Below are positions 1 to 13,820 of a stretch of DNA of 59,995 bases, one piece after another. The position numbers were made by a program, and so were the translations under genes. Positions within the stretch are counted from its first letter, which is position 1, and each line of letters starts with the position of its first letter. The notes beneath the pieces were generated by a model. That model saw only the letters and a program-made list of their open reading frames with translations. It made no database searches and had not been told where the DNA came from. Source of the stretch: Oenococcus oeni DSM 20252 = AWRIB129 (GTDB taxonomy: Bacteria; Bacillota; Bacilli; Lactobacillales; Lactobacillaceae); NCBI RefSeq assembly GCF_000372485.1, contig NZ_AQVA01000012.1, forward strand, positions 142-60,136, read 5' to 3'.

Positions 1-35
1 GATATAAAGGTTGCTTTTGAAGTGACGCAGCACTT

Positions 36-66
36 TGAAAACTGAACAGAACAAAGACAAACAAAT
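36..66 (+). other. pre-16S processing stem, 5' arm
   Basis: This stretch upstream of 16S is almost fully complementary to 1821-1850 just downstream of 16S. Together they would form the long stem normally cut by RNase III to release pre-16S. The rest of 67-219 is ordinary rRNA leader with no gene. The operon promoters lie to the left of the window. Confidence 0.75.
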
Positions 67-218
67 TGTGTAGGGATTCATATTTATGCAAATAGATATG
101 AACAAATTAATTAATTTGCGAAGTCAATTCGTAATACAAAAACAATAAATTACGTAACAACGTTTGGTAAAACAAACAGTCAGTAATTCATTATGAACGC
201 TAAGTTCAAACTTTTTAA

Positions 219-1788
<1,570 letters not shown>

Positions 1789-1878
1789 ATCGGAATACTA
1801 CACTGATTTAAATATCAAGGTTTGTTTGTTTGAGTTCTGTTCGGTTTTCAGAGCGCCGCCCTGAAAACACAAGCAACT

Positions 1879-1951
1879 GGGGAATTAGCTCAGCTGGGAG
1901 AGCACCTGCTTTGCAAGCAGGGGGTCATCGGTTCGAACCCGATATTCTCCA
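1879..1951 (+). tRNA. tRNA-Ala (anticodon UGC)
   Basis: This is a 73-base cloverleaf in the 16S-23S spacer. The acceptor arms GGGGAAT/ATTCTCC pair, the T arm contains GTTCGAA, and the anticodon stem encloses TTTGCAA with anticodon TGC. No CCA is encoded. It is co-transcribed with the rRNAs. There is no tRNA-Ile in the spacer. Confidence 0.95.
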
Positions 1952-2017
1952 TTGGCATTTTTTTGCCAATTGCACATTGATAACTGAATAGTAATTTAAT
2001 TTCTTGTTAATTAAAAT

Positions 2018-2049
2018 CCTGATGTCTCTTACGACATCGAGACATCAGG
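2018..2049 (+). repeat. perfect 11-bp-arm hairpin in the 16S-23S spacer
   Basis: CCTGATGTCTC (2018-2028) and GAGACATCAGG (2039-2049) form a perfect stem with a 10-base loop inside the spacer between tRNA-Ala and 23S. It lies just 3' of the sequence (1977-1999) that pairs with 5089-5111 to make the pre-23S processing stem. It is probably a processing or folding element of the precursor. No T-run follows, so it is not a terminator. Confidence 0.6.
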
Positions 2050-2164
2050 TAAATTGAACCGAGAAATTCACTTCGATAAAAGTAACTGAAAAGTTACCGC
2101 TAATAAAATCTAGAGATAGATCTCATAAATAATTTATTAGTTAATCGTCGATTTTTAATCGATA

Positions 2165-5053
<2,889 letters not shown>

Positions 5054-5125
5054 GTAAGTGGTTTGGTTCAATTGCTTGATTAACAGTGTTAAATTACTAT
5101 TCGGTTATCAGCGCGCAAGTACTGA

Positions 5126-5243
<118 letters not shown>

Positions 5244-5247
5244 AATT

Positions 5248-5270
5248 CACCCGTTTGGGTGTTTTTTTTT
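5248..5270 (+). terminator. rRNA operon terminator
   Basis: The hairpin CACCC-GTTT-GGGTG is followed by nine T residues, four bases after the 5S gene. Confidence 0.9.
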
Positions 5271-5326
5271 GCCCAGCCTACGACTTTAACGATTGCTTTG
5301 ATTCGTGTTAATTATCCTCACAGGAT

Positions 5327-5356
5327 TTGTCTGCCGACTGACTCGATCATTATAAT
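5327..5356 (+). promoter_or_regulatory. putative promoter of the pgpA-like gene
   Basis: TTGTCT (5327-5332) and TATAAT (5351-5356) are separated by 18 bases in the 150-base gap between the rRNA terminator and the next gene. The leader up to the start codon at 5414 shows only a weak ribosome site (TAAGG). Confidence 0.55.
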
Positions 5357-5413
5357 TAAGCAGGTATACGAGGGCGAAATGACAGATTGCCCCTTTAAGG
5401 TTATTATCTATAC

Positions 5414-5908
5414 ATGAGTGATTATTCAAAACTAGCGCAGGCTAGTATTAAAAGGCTTCTTAAACGTGGAGTTTCTCTGAATGATATTTATAAATTAACG
5501 AGTGATTTTTTGCTGCAACATTATCATTTTTCAGCTAAGAATGAACGGATAGTTAAAGCTTTGTCGATCGTTTTAAAACGAGATGAAGTCAATGATATTA
5601 TTCTTACAGCGCTTTATATGGACGAGGCTGCTGAGACGATGCCGGATAGCGAACCTTTGAAGGGCAGACTCTCTCGCGATGCGAATGGCCACAATGTTGA
5701 TGAAATTTTGGCGATTGGCTTGGCCTCTCAATTCGGTGCAGCTGCAACGGTTCATTATGGTTGGCTCGATAACGAAAAGCCCGGCTTGATTGGCGTTTTA
5801 AATGATAAAACAGATTCTATCAATGTTTATATTGATGATATTCTTGCAGCATTGGTTGCCTCGAGTGCTATGGAATATTTAGAGTTAGATGGTGGAAACA
5901 AATATTAA
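5414..5908 (+). CDS. pgpA: phosphatidylglycerophosphatase A-like protein (YutG family)
   Basis: This 164-residue protein has the features of the PgpA/YutG family: an N-terminal helical region with GVSLNDI, a central VDEILAIGLAS segment, the conserved GWLDNEKPG, and a C-terminal YIDDILAALVAS with the paired acidic residues found in the active region of these phosphatases. The enzyme would dephosphorylate phosphatidylglycerophosphate to phosphatidylglycerol at the membrane. The Gram-positive YutG proteins are soluble-looking like this one, and their substrate has been less clearly shown than for E. coli PgpA, so the exact reaction is inferred. The gene is single, preceded by its own promoter-like sequence and followed 37 bases later by the ThiD-like gene. 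Confidence 0.75.
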   Translation: MSDYSKLAQASIKRLLKRGVSLNDIYKLTSDFLLQHYHFSAKNERIVKALSIVLKRDEVNDIILTALYMDEAAETMPDSEPLKGRLSRDANGHNVDEILAIGLASQFGAAATVHYGWLDNEKPGLIGVLNDKTDSINVYIDDILAALVASSAMEYLELDGGNKY

Positions 5909-5945
5909 TTTAGGAAGAATAGGATTTTAATAGGTTATAAATTTC

Positions 5946-6764
5946 ATGGAAGCAATATCAATTAATTCATTTCCTCAAGCTGTGACAATAGCAGGATCGG
6001 ATTCGGATGGATCAGCTGGCGCACAAGCTGATTTACATGCCTTCTTTTCCCGACATATTTATGGTATGTCGATTCTTGTTGCGGCGGTTGCTGGAAATTC
6101 ATACGGAATCAGTGCAGGACACAACTTTCCTTTAGATTTTATCGATGCAGAGTTCAAAGCCCTGGCTGATGATTTTCATATTAAGTCTGCTAAAACCGGT
6201 ATGTTGGCCGATAGCGAACTTATTTTGGATATTGTAAAAAACTATCAAAAGGTTCAATTTGGCCCTTTGGTTGTCGATCCTGTTATTACGACGAAACATG
6301 GAGCAAAATTGCTCGAGGATGAAGCAATTGACACTTTAAGAGAAAGACTTCTGCCTTTAGCTGAAGTTGTTACACCCAATTTTTCAGAGGCTCAAGTGAT
6401 AACCGGATCAGAACTTAAAGACCAGAATGAGCTGGTTGAGGCTGCTGAAAAAATTCAAAAATTCGGTGCTAAAAATGTCGTTATTAAAGGTGCACATTTA
6501 ATCGGTTCCAAACAAAAAAAGGTTTCTGATTATGTTTTATTAGAAAATGGCGATGGTTACTTTTTAAGTGAAGAGTACATTGATACAAGCCATATCAATG
6601 GAACGGGTGACACTTTCTCAGCGGTTATCGCGGCTGAGATTGCAAAAGGAGAAACTGTTAAGAATTCTATTGAAATAGCCAAAAAGGCAACTCACCAAGC
6701 GATTGTTAAAACAATTGGCGTCGGCCATAAATTTGGGCCGATTAATCATTGGGCGATTGAATAA
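5946..6764 (+). CDS. thiD: ThiD/PdxK-family pyrimidine or pyridoxal kinase
   Basis: This 272-residue ribokinase-fold enzyme starts with the ThiD signature VTIAGSDSDGSAGAQADL, contains VVDPVITTKHGAKLL and PNFSEAQVITG in the middle, and ends with the anion-hole motif NGTGDTFSA near residue 218. The family phosphorylates hydroxymethylpyrimidine (and its monophosphate) for thiamine synthesis. Closely related members phosphorylate pyridoxal or pyridoxine instead. No other thiamine gene lies nearby, and oenococci are vitamin-requiring, so a vitamin B6 salvage role is equally possible. The gene ends 20 bases before the YitT gene and the two may share a transcript. Confidence 0.8.
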   Translation: MEAISINSFPQAVTIAGSDSDGSAGAQADLHAFFSRHIYGMSILVAAVAGNSYGISAGHNFPLDFIDAEFKALADDFHIKSAKTGMLADSELILDIVKNYQKVQFGPLVVDPVITTKHGAKLLEDEAIDTLRERLLPLAEVVTPNFSEAQVITGSELKDQNELVEAAEKIQKFGAKNVVIKGAHLIGSKQKKVSDYVLLENGDGYFLSEEYIDTSHINGTGDTFSAVIAAEIAKGETVKNSIEIAKKATHQAIVKTIGVGHKFGPINHWAIE

Positions 6765-6784
6765 CTGGGATATAATCTAGTTTG

Positions 6785-7651
6785 ATGGATCAGTTGAGAA
6801 ATTATTTGTCGAAACATGCTATCGTCGCTCGGGCAGGGGCGGCGATTTTATATGGTGTTTTGGTTGGCTTTGCCATGAATTTTTTTTGGAAGCCGGGCAA
6901 CATATATTCCAGTGGTTTCAATGGATTAGGCCAATTGGTTGGTTTCTTTTTTTCAACCAATCTTCTACCTGTAATTATTTTGCTTGTTAACATACCAATG
7001 ACAATTTTGGCCTGGATCATGATTAGCCGCCGTTTGGCTTTTTTTGAGATCTTTGCAATTGCCTGTTCTTCTATATTTATTGATTTAATTATTGCACCGG
7101 CAAAACCTTTAATTTCCGATCCTTTGATGTGTGCCATTTTTGGAGGGGCTTTGAACGGATTTGCAACCGGTTTTGCGTTAAAAAACGGTGTCGCAACCGG
7201 TGGCTTGGACGTTTTTGAAATCATTGGGAAACGTTTATGGAATATTAAAGTCTTTCCAATAAATGTTGCTTTCAATTCAATAATTATGATTGGATCCGGT
7301 TTCCAACATGGATGGAAATATGCTTTTTATTCCATTATCGGAATTGTTGTTTCTGCTTGGATGACCTCGATTGCTTATACTCAGCAACAGCAAATGGAAG
7401 TTATGATTGTCACTAATAATAAAGATAAAATGATTCAGGAGATTCAGTCCCGACTTCGTCGCGGTATCACGGTCGTCGATGATGCCAAAGGTGGCTATTT
7501 ACATGATTCCAAACACGTGATTTTTACCGTTATAACTCTTGAAGAGCGTTATGAATTACGCGAAGCAATCGAAGCAGCTGATAAAAAAGCTTTTGCTTCA
7601 ATGTGGAAGGTTGATCATACTTTGGGTAATTTTTATGAAAAACAGGTATGA
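6785..7651 (+). CDS. YitT-family membrane protein
   Basis: A protein of 288 residues from the ATG at 6785 (a TTG lies immediately before). It has the YitT layout: about five or six hydrophobic segments in residues 10-200, including NFFWKPGNIYSSGFNGLGQL and GVATGGLDVFEII, then a soluble C-terminal DUF2179 domain (VMIVTNNKDKMIQEIQSRLRRG, KHVIFTVIT, AFASMWKVDHTLGNF). The transport function of this family is unknown. It sits in the cell membrane. The gene ends at a shared bidirectional terminator, facing the acyl-CoA ligase gene. Confidence 0.85.
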   Translation: MDQLRNYLSKHAIVARAGAAILYGVLVGFAMNFFWKPGNIYSSGFNGLGQLVGFFFSTNLLPVIILLVNIPMTILAWIMISRRLAFFEIFAIACSSIFIDLIIAPAKPLISDPLMCAIFGGALNGFATGFALKNGVATGGLDVFEIIGKRLWNIKVFPINVAFNSIIMIGSGFQHGWKYAFYSIIGIVVSAWMTSIAYTQQQQMEVMIVTNNKDKMIQEIQSRLRRGITVVDDAKGGYLHDSKHVIFTVITLEERYELREAIEAADKKAFASMWKVDHTLGNFYEKQV

Positions 7652-7709
7652 AAAATTAAGCTTTTCATCGAATATGAATTGGCTTAAAAGTTTCAAATAT
7701 TATTAAAAA

Positions 7710-7748
7710 ACATACCTGGCCAATTCTTTTTGCTAGGTATGTTTTTTT
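7710..7748. terminator. bidirectional terminator between convergent genes
   Basis: The arms ACATACCTGGC (7710-7720) and GCTAGGTATGT (7732-7742) pair. The stem is flanked by an A-run on the left and T7 on the right, so it can work for the YitT gene (+) and the acyl-CoA ligase gene (-). Confidence 0.85.
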
Positions 7749-9302
7749 AATATTTATCTATTTCTTTATTTTCGATTATTTTATTTTTTAATGCAGTTCT
7801 TTGGATTTTTCCAGTCGCTCCCCGTGGGATATCCTTCATAAAAAAGATGTATTGTGGAACTTTAAATTTCTCTTCTTGCAGGGAAACTATTTTTCGGATT
7901 TGCTTGGCAAAATCAATTAATGCCGTTTTTTTGTCTGTTGAATCTTTTAAAATAATTACGGCAGCGACTGTCTCTCCGTATATTTTGTCCGGATAGCCAA
8001 TTACTGCCGCCGAATCGACGAAGGGCAATTTATCTATGATGTCTTCAACTTCATAAGGACTGATTTTATCGCCGGACTTGTTAATCATTTCCTTGCTTCT
8101 TCCAGCGAGAAAAATAAAGCCGTCTTTGTCCAAATGACCGACATCACCGGTTCTAAACCATCCGTTAACAAAAGATTCCTGGTCTCGATTATGGAGATAG
8201 CTGGTAATTGTATTTGTACCCTTGATCCAAATTTCCCCGTCTTCTCCAATTGATAATTCCTTGGTTAATTTTTTATCAGATATTTTTATCGCGATGTTAA
8301 AAGGTTTGCCTGATGAACCAGCTGGGCTATGGAGAGGGGGCATTGGATCTACGGCAATTTGACTGGGAGCCTCAGTCATTCCATAGGAATTTAAGATCGG
8401 TACTTTAAAACGTTCCTCGAATTGATCCATTGCTGCAATTGCTAAAGGCGCCGAGGTTGAGCGTATAAAACGCAACTTTTGCAAGTTATTTGGATTAATT
8501 TCTGTGTTCAACAGGATTAAAATAATTGCCGGAGCCGCCGAAACCCAAGTAACTTCCTGGTTTTCGACAACCGGCCAGAATTTATGGGCGGAGAAATGTT
8601 TCTGAACAACGATGGAACCGCCTGAAATTAAAGCCGACATTAAAGCAATGTTTTGGGCATTTATGTGGTAAAAAGGCAGCACGATATAAACACGATCATT
8701 TTCTGTTAGCTTATGGCTTTGAACAACATTATCGCCGGCTGTATACATTTGGCTATGGTCTAATAAAACACCTTTCGGTTTTCCGGTTGTTCCGGAAGTA
8801 TAAATAACGATTCCCGAGTGTTTGGGAATTTCATCAAAATCATTGACATCATTATTTGCTTTGATTGTCTCCCAAGATGTTAATTTAATTGAATAATCGC
8901 CGTAATTACTTAGAGTTTTAATTTTTGGATTTTTAACAATCTGATTAAAAAGTTCTTGGTAATCGTCATCTAAAATTGCTGCTTTGTAATTTCTTTTTCT
9001 GAATTCATTTTTGGCCTGCTTTTCCGGCATTTTCGGATTCATAGAATAAATAGCCAACCCGGTTCGCATCGCCGCTAAATAGCTAATGACGTAAGCGGTT
9101 GAGTTTGGTAAAGCCAATAACAATAAATCTCCGACTTTAAGTCCAGCCTTGTTGAAAGTTTTGACCGCCTGATCAACGGCTTCCAAAAGTTGGCCATTAG
9201 TCAACCAAAGATTTAAGTCGGCATCGTATAGTTTCTTTTTATTCGGATTTTTTTTAATCCAAAAAAAGTTTTTTTAACTAGATCTGAATTATATTCTGAC
9301 AT
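7747..9302 (-). pseudogene. acyl-CoA ligase (AMP-forming), frameshifted near its N-terminus
   Basis: The open frame 7747-9204 encodes an ANL-superfamily ligase with the P-loop YTSGTTGKPKG, the NSYGMTE motif, the hinge and lysine regions GWFRTGDVGHLDKDG and GATGKIQRTALKNK. It would activate a carboxylic acid as acyl-AMP and then CoA thioester. The frame has no good start at its 5' end (TTG without ribosome site). An ATG with a good ribosome site (AGAGGA) lies at 9302 in another frame. Inserting one base in the runs between 9248 and 9275 (T8, A7, T7 on the + strand) joins them into a 518-residue protein whose N-terminus reads NPNKKKLYDADLNLWLTNGQ, a normal start for this family. The 9302 start overlaps the stop of the acyltransferase gene, so the two form an operon. 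Confidence 0.75.
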
Positions 9303-10458
9303 TTGTTCCTCTTTTATTTAAAGGTCTTCCTATGACATAGTGTGCGATTGGTGTGTTGTATAGGATCCAGCACAGTGCCCCTGAAAACCCGATAACAAAA
9401 ATCGTTGCCAGAGGCCATATCAACCAGATGTACCAAGAACCGTTTGGTATCGGAATTATCATCATACGCAGAATCGATAAAGCGATTGTCTGCGTAAGAT
9501 ATAATCCGAAAGCAATTTTTTGTGCTTTTGAGACAAAGGCGATTAATTTTGGGTGCTTGTTGTTTTTTACGAAACGATCATAGAGGTAACCAACGTAAAA
9601 AATATTTGATATCACAATCAATGCATAAACTACTATTAATGGTTGATGAACTTCGTAAGCTTTGTTGTAACTCAATTTTAGGATGTAAATATTATAAAAA
9701 TAATAAAGCACCATTGTCGGAATACCGATTAAAGTTGCAATGAAAAGCTGTTTTATATGGGAAACGATCCATTTTTCGACGTCAGAATAGTGAATACCTG
9801 CCAAAGCTCCGGCAATGAAATAACCTTCGTAAGTGAGGACGAACATCCCATAACTTTTAAATAGGTAGGGCCAGTTTTCGGTTGCTAAATGAGGGAATAT
9901 AAATTTTGTAAAAATTGTGATTAATAATTGAATTGCAATTGAGCAGAAAAAGACGATTAAATGTTTACCTTCGGTTTTTTTGAACAGGAAACGCATTAAT
10001 GGGTAACAAAGATAAAGTTGTAGCATCACCATTAAAAAATACATATAGTATCCATTGCCATGGATCAATAAATCCCAATATTGCAGCCACCAATTGCCGG
10101 TTGAAATTTTTTCAAAATCGTGTTCGACCAGATGATAAATAAAATTCCAGAAAAAATAAGGTATCAGAACCCAAAAATACCGCCGTTTCCAAAACTTGAT
10201 TAAATGCATCGGCCGATTGTAGGAGTTTAAAAACAGGACCAGCCCGGAGATGAACATGAAACCCATTCTTGTGAAATGCATTGGCATGTGGAAAGATCCC
10301 AGCGTAAGAAAAGAAGCCGATCCAACCTGAAATTTATATGTAAAAACGGTTGAAGTGTGAATTATCAAAACACCAAGAATAAACAAAAGCCGCATCAAAT
10401 CAACACCATATAAATATTTACGTTTAATAGCAATTTTCTCTGAAGACATCGAGAACAT
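9289..10458 (-). CDS. acyltransferase 3 family membrane protein
   Basis: A 389-residue polytopic protein with about ten hydrophobic segments. The N-terminal segment YGVDLMRLLFILGVLIIHTS has the conserved Arg and His of the acyltransferase 3 family, which O-acetylates or O-acylates surface polysaccharides or peptidoglycan from the membrane. There is no C-terminal SGNH domain, unlike OatA. Start is ATG 10458 or the second ATG at 10449; neither has a clear ribosome site. The downstream acyl-CoA ligase gene starts inside its last codons, suggesting the ligase supplied the acyl donor. The acceptor is unknown. Confidence 0.8.
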   Translation of the reverse strand: MFSMSSEKIAIKRKYLYGVDLMRLLFILGVLIIHTSTVFTYKFQVGSASFLTLGSFHMPMHFTRMGFMFISGLVLFLNSYNRPMHLIKFWKRRYFWVLIPYFFWNFIYHLVEHDFEKISTGNWWLQYWDLLIHGNGYYMYFLMVMLQLYLCYPLMRFLFKKTEGKHLIVFFCSIAIQLLITIFTKFIFPHLATENWPYLFKSYGMFVLTYEGYFIAGALAGIHYSDVEKWIVSHIKQLFIATLIGIPTMVLYYFYNIYILKLSYNKAYEVHQPLIVVYALIVISNIFYVGYLYDRFVKNNKHPKLIAFVSKAQKIAFGLYLTQTIALSILRMMIIPIPNGSWYIWLIWPLATIFVIGFSGALCWILYNTPIAHYVIGRPLNKRGTNVRI

Positions 10459-10567
10459 TGTAGACGTAGCAAAAGATACTGTGTAACAGTTTTATTTCAA
10501 TATAATGACAAAAAGTTAGTTAAATACTGTTTTTCCTTTCTTACTAAAAGTTCCTTCAATTATCCTG

Positions 10568-10573
10568 TATAAT
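10568..10573 (+). promoter_or_regulatory. -10 element of the Mn2+ ATPase transcript
   Basis: TATAAT lies 12 bases upstream of the riboswitch P1 helix, the right distance for transcription to begin at the aptamer. I see no convincing -35 box at the usual spacing. Confidence 0.6.
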
Positions 10574-10584
10574 GAACTTATTAA

Positions 10585-10674
10585 ATGAGGGAGTAACGGC
10601 GAACGATTTCGTTCGCGGGAAATCCAAGTTGCACGAACGAATTGTTCTGGTGACCCTTAATCAGTGAGACTCAT
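10585..10674 (+). ncRNA. yybP-ykoY family Mn2+ riboswitch
   Basis: The leader holds the hallmarks of the yybP-ykoY aptamer. A P1 helix ATGAG (10585-10589) pairs with CTCAT (10670-10674). The conserved GGGAGTAAC follows the 5' strand of P1, and CAGTGAGAC precedes the 3' strand. An internal hairpin GCGAACGATTTCGTTCGC is present. The family senses Mn2+ and turns on exporters. The stretch between the aptamer and the TTG start at 10706 is short and has the ribosome site AAGGAG at 10691-10696, so control could be at translation or by an overlapping anti-terminator; I did not find an obvious intrinsic terminator. Confidence 0.85.
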
Positions 10675-10705
10675 CTTAATTTTTTAAGAGAAGGAGTCTT
10701 TTATT

Positions 10706-13372
10706 TTGCCTAAAAAAAACTTTTACAACCAAAATATCAAGGAAGTTGTTGACCAATTTGCTTCCGATAAAAGTAGAGGCCTCAGCCAAGCCGTCGCCAA
10801 TCAGAAATTAAAAACAGATGGTCCAAATGTTTTAAATAAAGCTAAGCGAACTACTTTATTGCAGAAATTCATCAATCAATTCAAGGATTTTATGATTGCG
10901 ATCTTGGCGGTTGCAGCCGTCATTGCGGCAATGACTGGCGAGTTGGTCGATGCGATTTTTATTTTGCTGGTCGTTGTCTTGAATGCAATTTTTGGTGTCT
11001 TCCAGGAATCAAAAGCAGAAGATGCGATTGAAGCTTTAAAAAAGATGTCGACTCCGAATGCCAATGTTCGCCGTGATGGCAAAGTTGTTTCATTGCCGGC
11101 AACGGAACTTGTGACCGGCGACATTGTCTTAATGGAAGCTGGTGACATTGTCCCGGCCGATCTGCGTTTGATCGAAGCAAATTCTTTAAAAATCGAAGAA
11201 GCAGCCTTAACCGGCGAATCTGTTCCGGTTGAAAAATCTGCGGCTGTTTTAAGGTCTAAAAAACCAAGTCTCGGCGATCGTCATAATATGGTTTTCATGA
11301 ACACAAACGTCACATATGGGCGTGGAGTTGGGATAGTTGTGGCTACGGGGATGAAAACCGAGGTTGGTCATATTGCCAGTATGCTGGAGCAGACAAAAGA
11401 GAGTGCTACTCCGCTGCAGGCCAATTTAAAACAACTCGGGAAAAGTCTGACTTATTTAATTCTTGTTATTTCGATAATTGTTTTTGTGATTGGAATAATC
11501 AAAGGAGCGGAATCCTGGGTCAACATGTTGCTGACAGCAATTAGTATTGCTGTAGCGGCGATTCCAGAAGGCTTACCAGCGATTGTTACAATTACGTTGG
11601 CGCTGGGCACCGGTCGTTTGGCAAAGAAAAATGCTTTAATGAGACGTTTGGCGGCGGTTGAAACCTTGGGATCGACCGAAATAATCGGTTCGGATAAAAC
11701 CGGCACCTTAACACAGAACAAGATGACCGTTGAAAAATATGTTGTCAGTAATCAAGTTGTAGATGCGGACCAGCCGATTAAAAAGGATCCAACTGCCGAA
11801 AAATTAGCACTTGTAATGGCCCTGAATAATGATACAAAAATGACTGAGGAGGGTTTATTGGGCGACCCAACTGAAACTGCTCTTATTTCATTTAACGAAA
11901 AGCAGGGCCAGGACTTGAATCATTTGTTTAACAGGATGCCGCGAGTTGCCGAAATACCATTTGATTCGGAACGAAAATTAATGACAACCGTTAATAAGAA
12001 TTCCAACCAATATATTGTTACTGTCAAAGGTGCACCCGACGAGTTACTGCGCCGGACATCAAAAATTGAAATTTCCGGAAAAGTCTCAGTTTTAACAAAT
12101 GAAAACCGACAAAAATTGTTAGAAATTAATCATCGATTGGCAAAACAGGCTTTGCGTGTCTTGGCATTTGCCTATCAAAATGTTAAGGAAGTTCCTGGAA
12201 AATTAACGAGCAAGGCAGTTGAAAAAGATCTTGTTTTTGTTGGTTTTGTCGCGATGATCGATCCGGAACGTCCAGAAGTAGCTCAGGCCGTTAAAGAAGC
12301 TCGCCGGGCGGGTATTCGGCCGATTATGATCACTGGGGACCATAAGGACACGGCTGCCGCAATTGCAAGACGTCTGGGAATTCTGACTGCCGATCAGGGA
12401 CCCGAGGCCGTAATCACTGGAGCCCAGCTGGATCAAATTCCTGATGATAAATTTCAGGACAGTGTTACTCAATATAGTGTTTACGCGCGTGTTGCTCCGG
12501 AACATAAAGTCAGAATTGTCAATGCCTGGAAAAAACGCGGTAAGGTTGTCGCGATGACTGGGGATGGTGTTAATGATGCTCCGGCTTTGAAAACAGCCGA
12601 TATCGGTGTGGCCATGGGAATTACCGGGACAGAGGTTTCAAAGGGCGCTTCCGATATGGTTCTGGCTGATGACAATTTTGCTACGATCGTTAATGCAGTC
12701 AAGGAAGGCCGGACTGTTTTCGCTAATATTCAAAAAGCATTACAGTATTTGCTTTCTTCCAACTTGGCTGAAGTTATGACCTTGTTCACTATGACTATCT
12801 TGGGATGGGAACTTTTCGCGCCTGTCATGATTCTTTGGATTAATTTGGTAACTGATACTTTTCCGGCAATCGCACTTGGTCTGGAACCATCGGAAACAGG
12901 TATCATGAATCGTCCACCTCGCGGTAAAACATCCAGCTTTTTGTCGGATGGGGTTGGTATTGCAATCATTTGGCAGGGTATCGTTCAGGCTCTGACGGTT
13001 TTGGCAGTTTATGCTTTGGCAATTGCTTATCCGGATCATGCGGGCAATATAAATCTTATTCATCGGGATGCTTTGACGATGGCTTTTATGACGCTTGGAT
13101 TGATGCAGCTTTTTAATGCCTTTAATGTTAAATCCGTCTACCAGTCGATTTTTAAAATCAGACCTTTTGCAAATAAATACTTTAATGGAGCTATTTTGTT
13201 CAGCTTGCTTTCGATGGCGATTGTCGTTTTTTTGCCGGGTCTAAACGATATTTTTCACGTTTCCGATTTAAATTTGGGTCAGTGGTTAATTGTTTTGGCT
13301 GCCTCTTTTTCAATCATTTTAATTGTTGAAGTAGTAAAATTATTCGAGCACCTTGTTTTAAAGAAGAGATAA
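10706..13372 (+). CDS. P2A-type cation-exporting ATPase, probably Mn2+ (or Ca2+) exporter
   Basis: An 888-residue P-type ATPase starting at TTG 10706 with AAGGAG nine bases upstream. In order: cation-ATPase N domain (VVDQFASDKSRGLSQ), actuator motif TGES (residues 169-172), M4 ion-site motif PEGLP, phosphorylation motif DKTGT (Asp 330), hinge TGDGVNDAP (618-625), and M6 NLVTDTFPA, as in SERCA/PacL proteins. The yybP-ykoY riboswitch ahead of it argues for Mn2+ efflux, as for Lactococcus YoaB and streptococcal MgtA. The length is normal and no motif is missing. It sits in the cell membrane. Two small genes follow at 2-base spacing and are probably co-transcribed. Confidence 0.9.
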   Translation: MPKKNFYNQNIKEVVDQFASDKSRGLSQAVANQKLKTDGPNVLNKAKRTTLLQKFINQFKDFMIAILAVAAVIAAMTGELVDAIFILLVVVLNAIFGVFQESKAEDAIEALKKMSTPNANVRRDGKVVSLPATELVTGDIVLMEAGDIVPADLRLIEANSLKIEEAALTGESVPVEKSAAVLRSKKPSLGDRHNMVFMNTNVTYGRGVGIVVATGMKTEVGHIASMLEQTKESATPLQANLKQLGKSLTYLILVISIIVFVIGIIKGAESWVNMLLTAISIAVAAIPEGLPAIVTITLALGTGRLAKKNALMRRLAAVETLGSTEIIGSDKTGTLTQNKMTVEKYVVSNQVVDADQPIKKDPTAEKLALVMALNNDTKMTEEGLLGDPTETALISFNEKQGQDLNHLFNRMPRVAEIPFDSERKLMTTVNKNSNQYIVTVKGAPDELLRRTSKIEISGKVSVLTNENRQKLLEINHRLAKQALRVLAFAYQNVKEVPGKLTSKAVEKDLVFVGFVAMIDPERPEVAQAVKEARRAGIRPIMITGDHKDTAAAIARRLGILTADQGPEAVITGAQLDQIPDDKFQDSVTQYSVYARVAPEHKVRIVNAWKKRGKVVAMTGDGVNDAPALKTADIGVAMGITGTEVSKGASDMVLADDNFATIVNAVKEGRTVFANIQKALQYLLSSNLAEVMTLFTMTILGWELFAPVMILWINLVTDTFPAIALGLEPSETGIMNRPPRGKTSSFLSDGVGIAIIWQGIVQALTVLAVYALAIAYPDHAGNINLIHRDALTMAFMTLGLMQLFNAFNVKSVYQSIFKIRPFANKYFNGAILFSLLSMAIVVFLPGLNDIFHVSDLNLGQWLIVLAASFSIILIVEVVKLFEHLVLKKR

Positions 13373-13374
13373 TT

Positions 13375-13818
13375 ATGAAACCAGTTAAACCACAACAATT
13401 TGCTTTGGGACTACAGGATTTTTTGAAAAAAATCGATCAGATTAATACGAAAGTCAGTCCTTCTTACAGCGAACTCAAAAAATTTCTGGATAGTGACCAG
13501 TTGCCTGATCTTTCTGACAGCAAGTTTAAGAATATTGCTGCTGAGTTTATGGATGCCAATGAGCAATATCAGCAGGCTGTCGATAATTTAAAGGGATTGT
13601 CGGCACCGGTTCATTTAATCGGTCTGAAGATGAATCTTGTCGCTTATTTTCAGGATTATGTTAATGCGACGAAAGATATGACAAATTCTTTGAATTTAGA
13701 TAAAAAATCGGTTGATCTGGCTAAATTTTCTCAATCAGAAAAGGATCAAGATGATTTAATGCATAAGGTCAATCGTAATGTTAATCGAATTTTAATGTCG
13801 AGAGGTCTTCAAGGCTGA
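13375..13818 (+). CDS. small helical protein of unknown function
   Basis: I do not recognise this 147-residue protein. It has no signal peptide or membrane segment and is rich in charged residues with long predicted helices (for example KKIDQINTKVSPSYSELKKFL and KVNRNVNRILMSRG). The ATG is two bases after the ATPase stop codon, and the stop is two bases before the SprT-like gene, so the three genes appear translationally linked. The position downstream of a Mn2+-responsive gene does not by itself prove a role in metal homeostasis. Confidence 0.7.
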   Translation: MKPVKPQQFALGLQDFLKKIDQINTKVSPSYSELKKFLDSDQLPDLSDSKFKNIAAEFMDANEQYQQAVDNLKGLSAPVHLIGLKMNLVAYFQDYVNATKDMTNSLNLDKKSVDLAKFSQSEKDQDDLMHKVNRNVNRILMSRGLQG

Positions 13819-13820
13819 TT

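Noticed and set aside
6802-7275. A 157-codon minus-strand frame opposite the YitT gene
   Set aside because: It is antisense to a clear gene, has no ribosome site and a lysine/proline-rich shadow composition.
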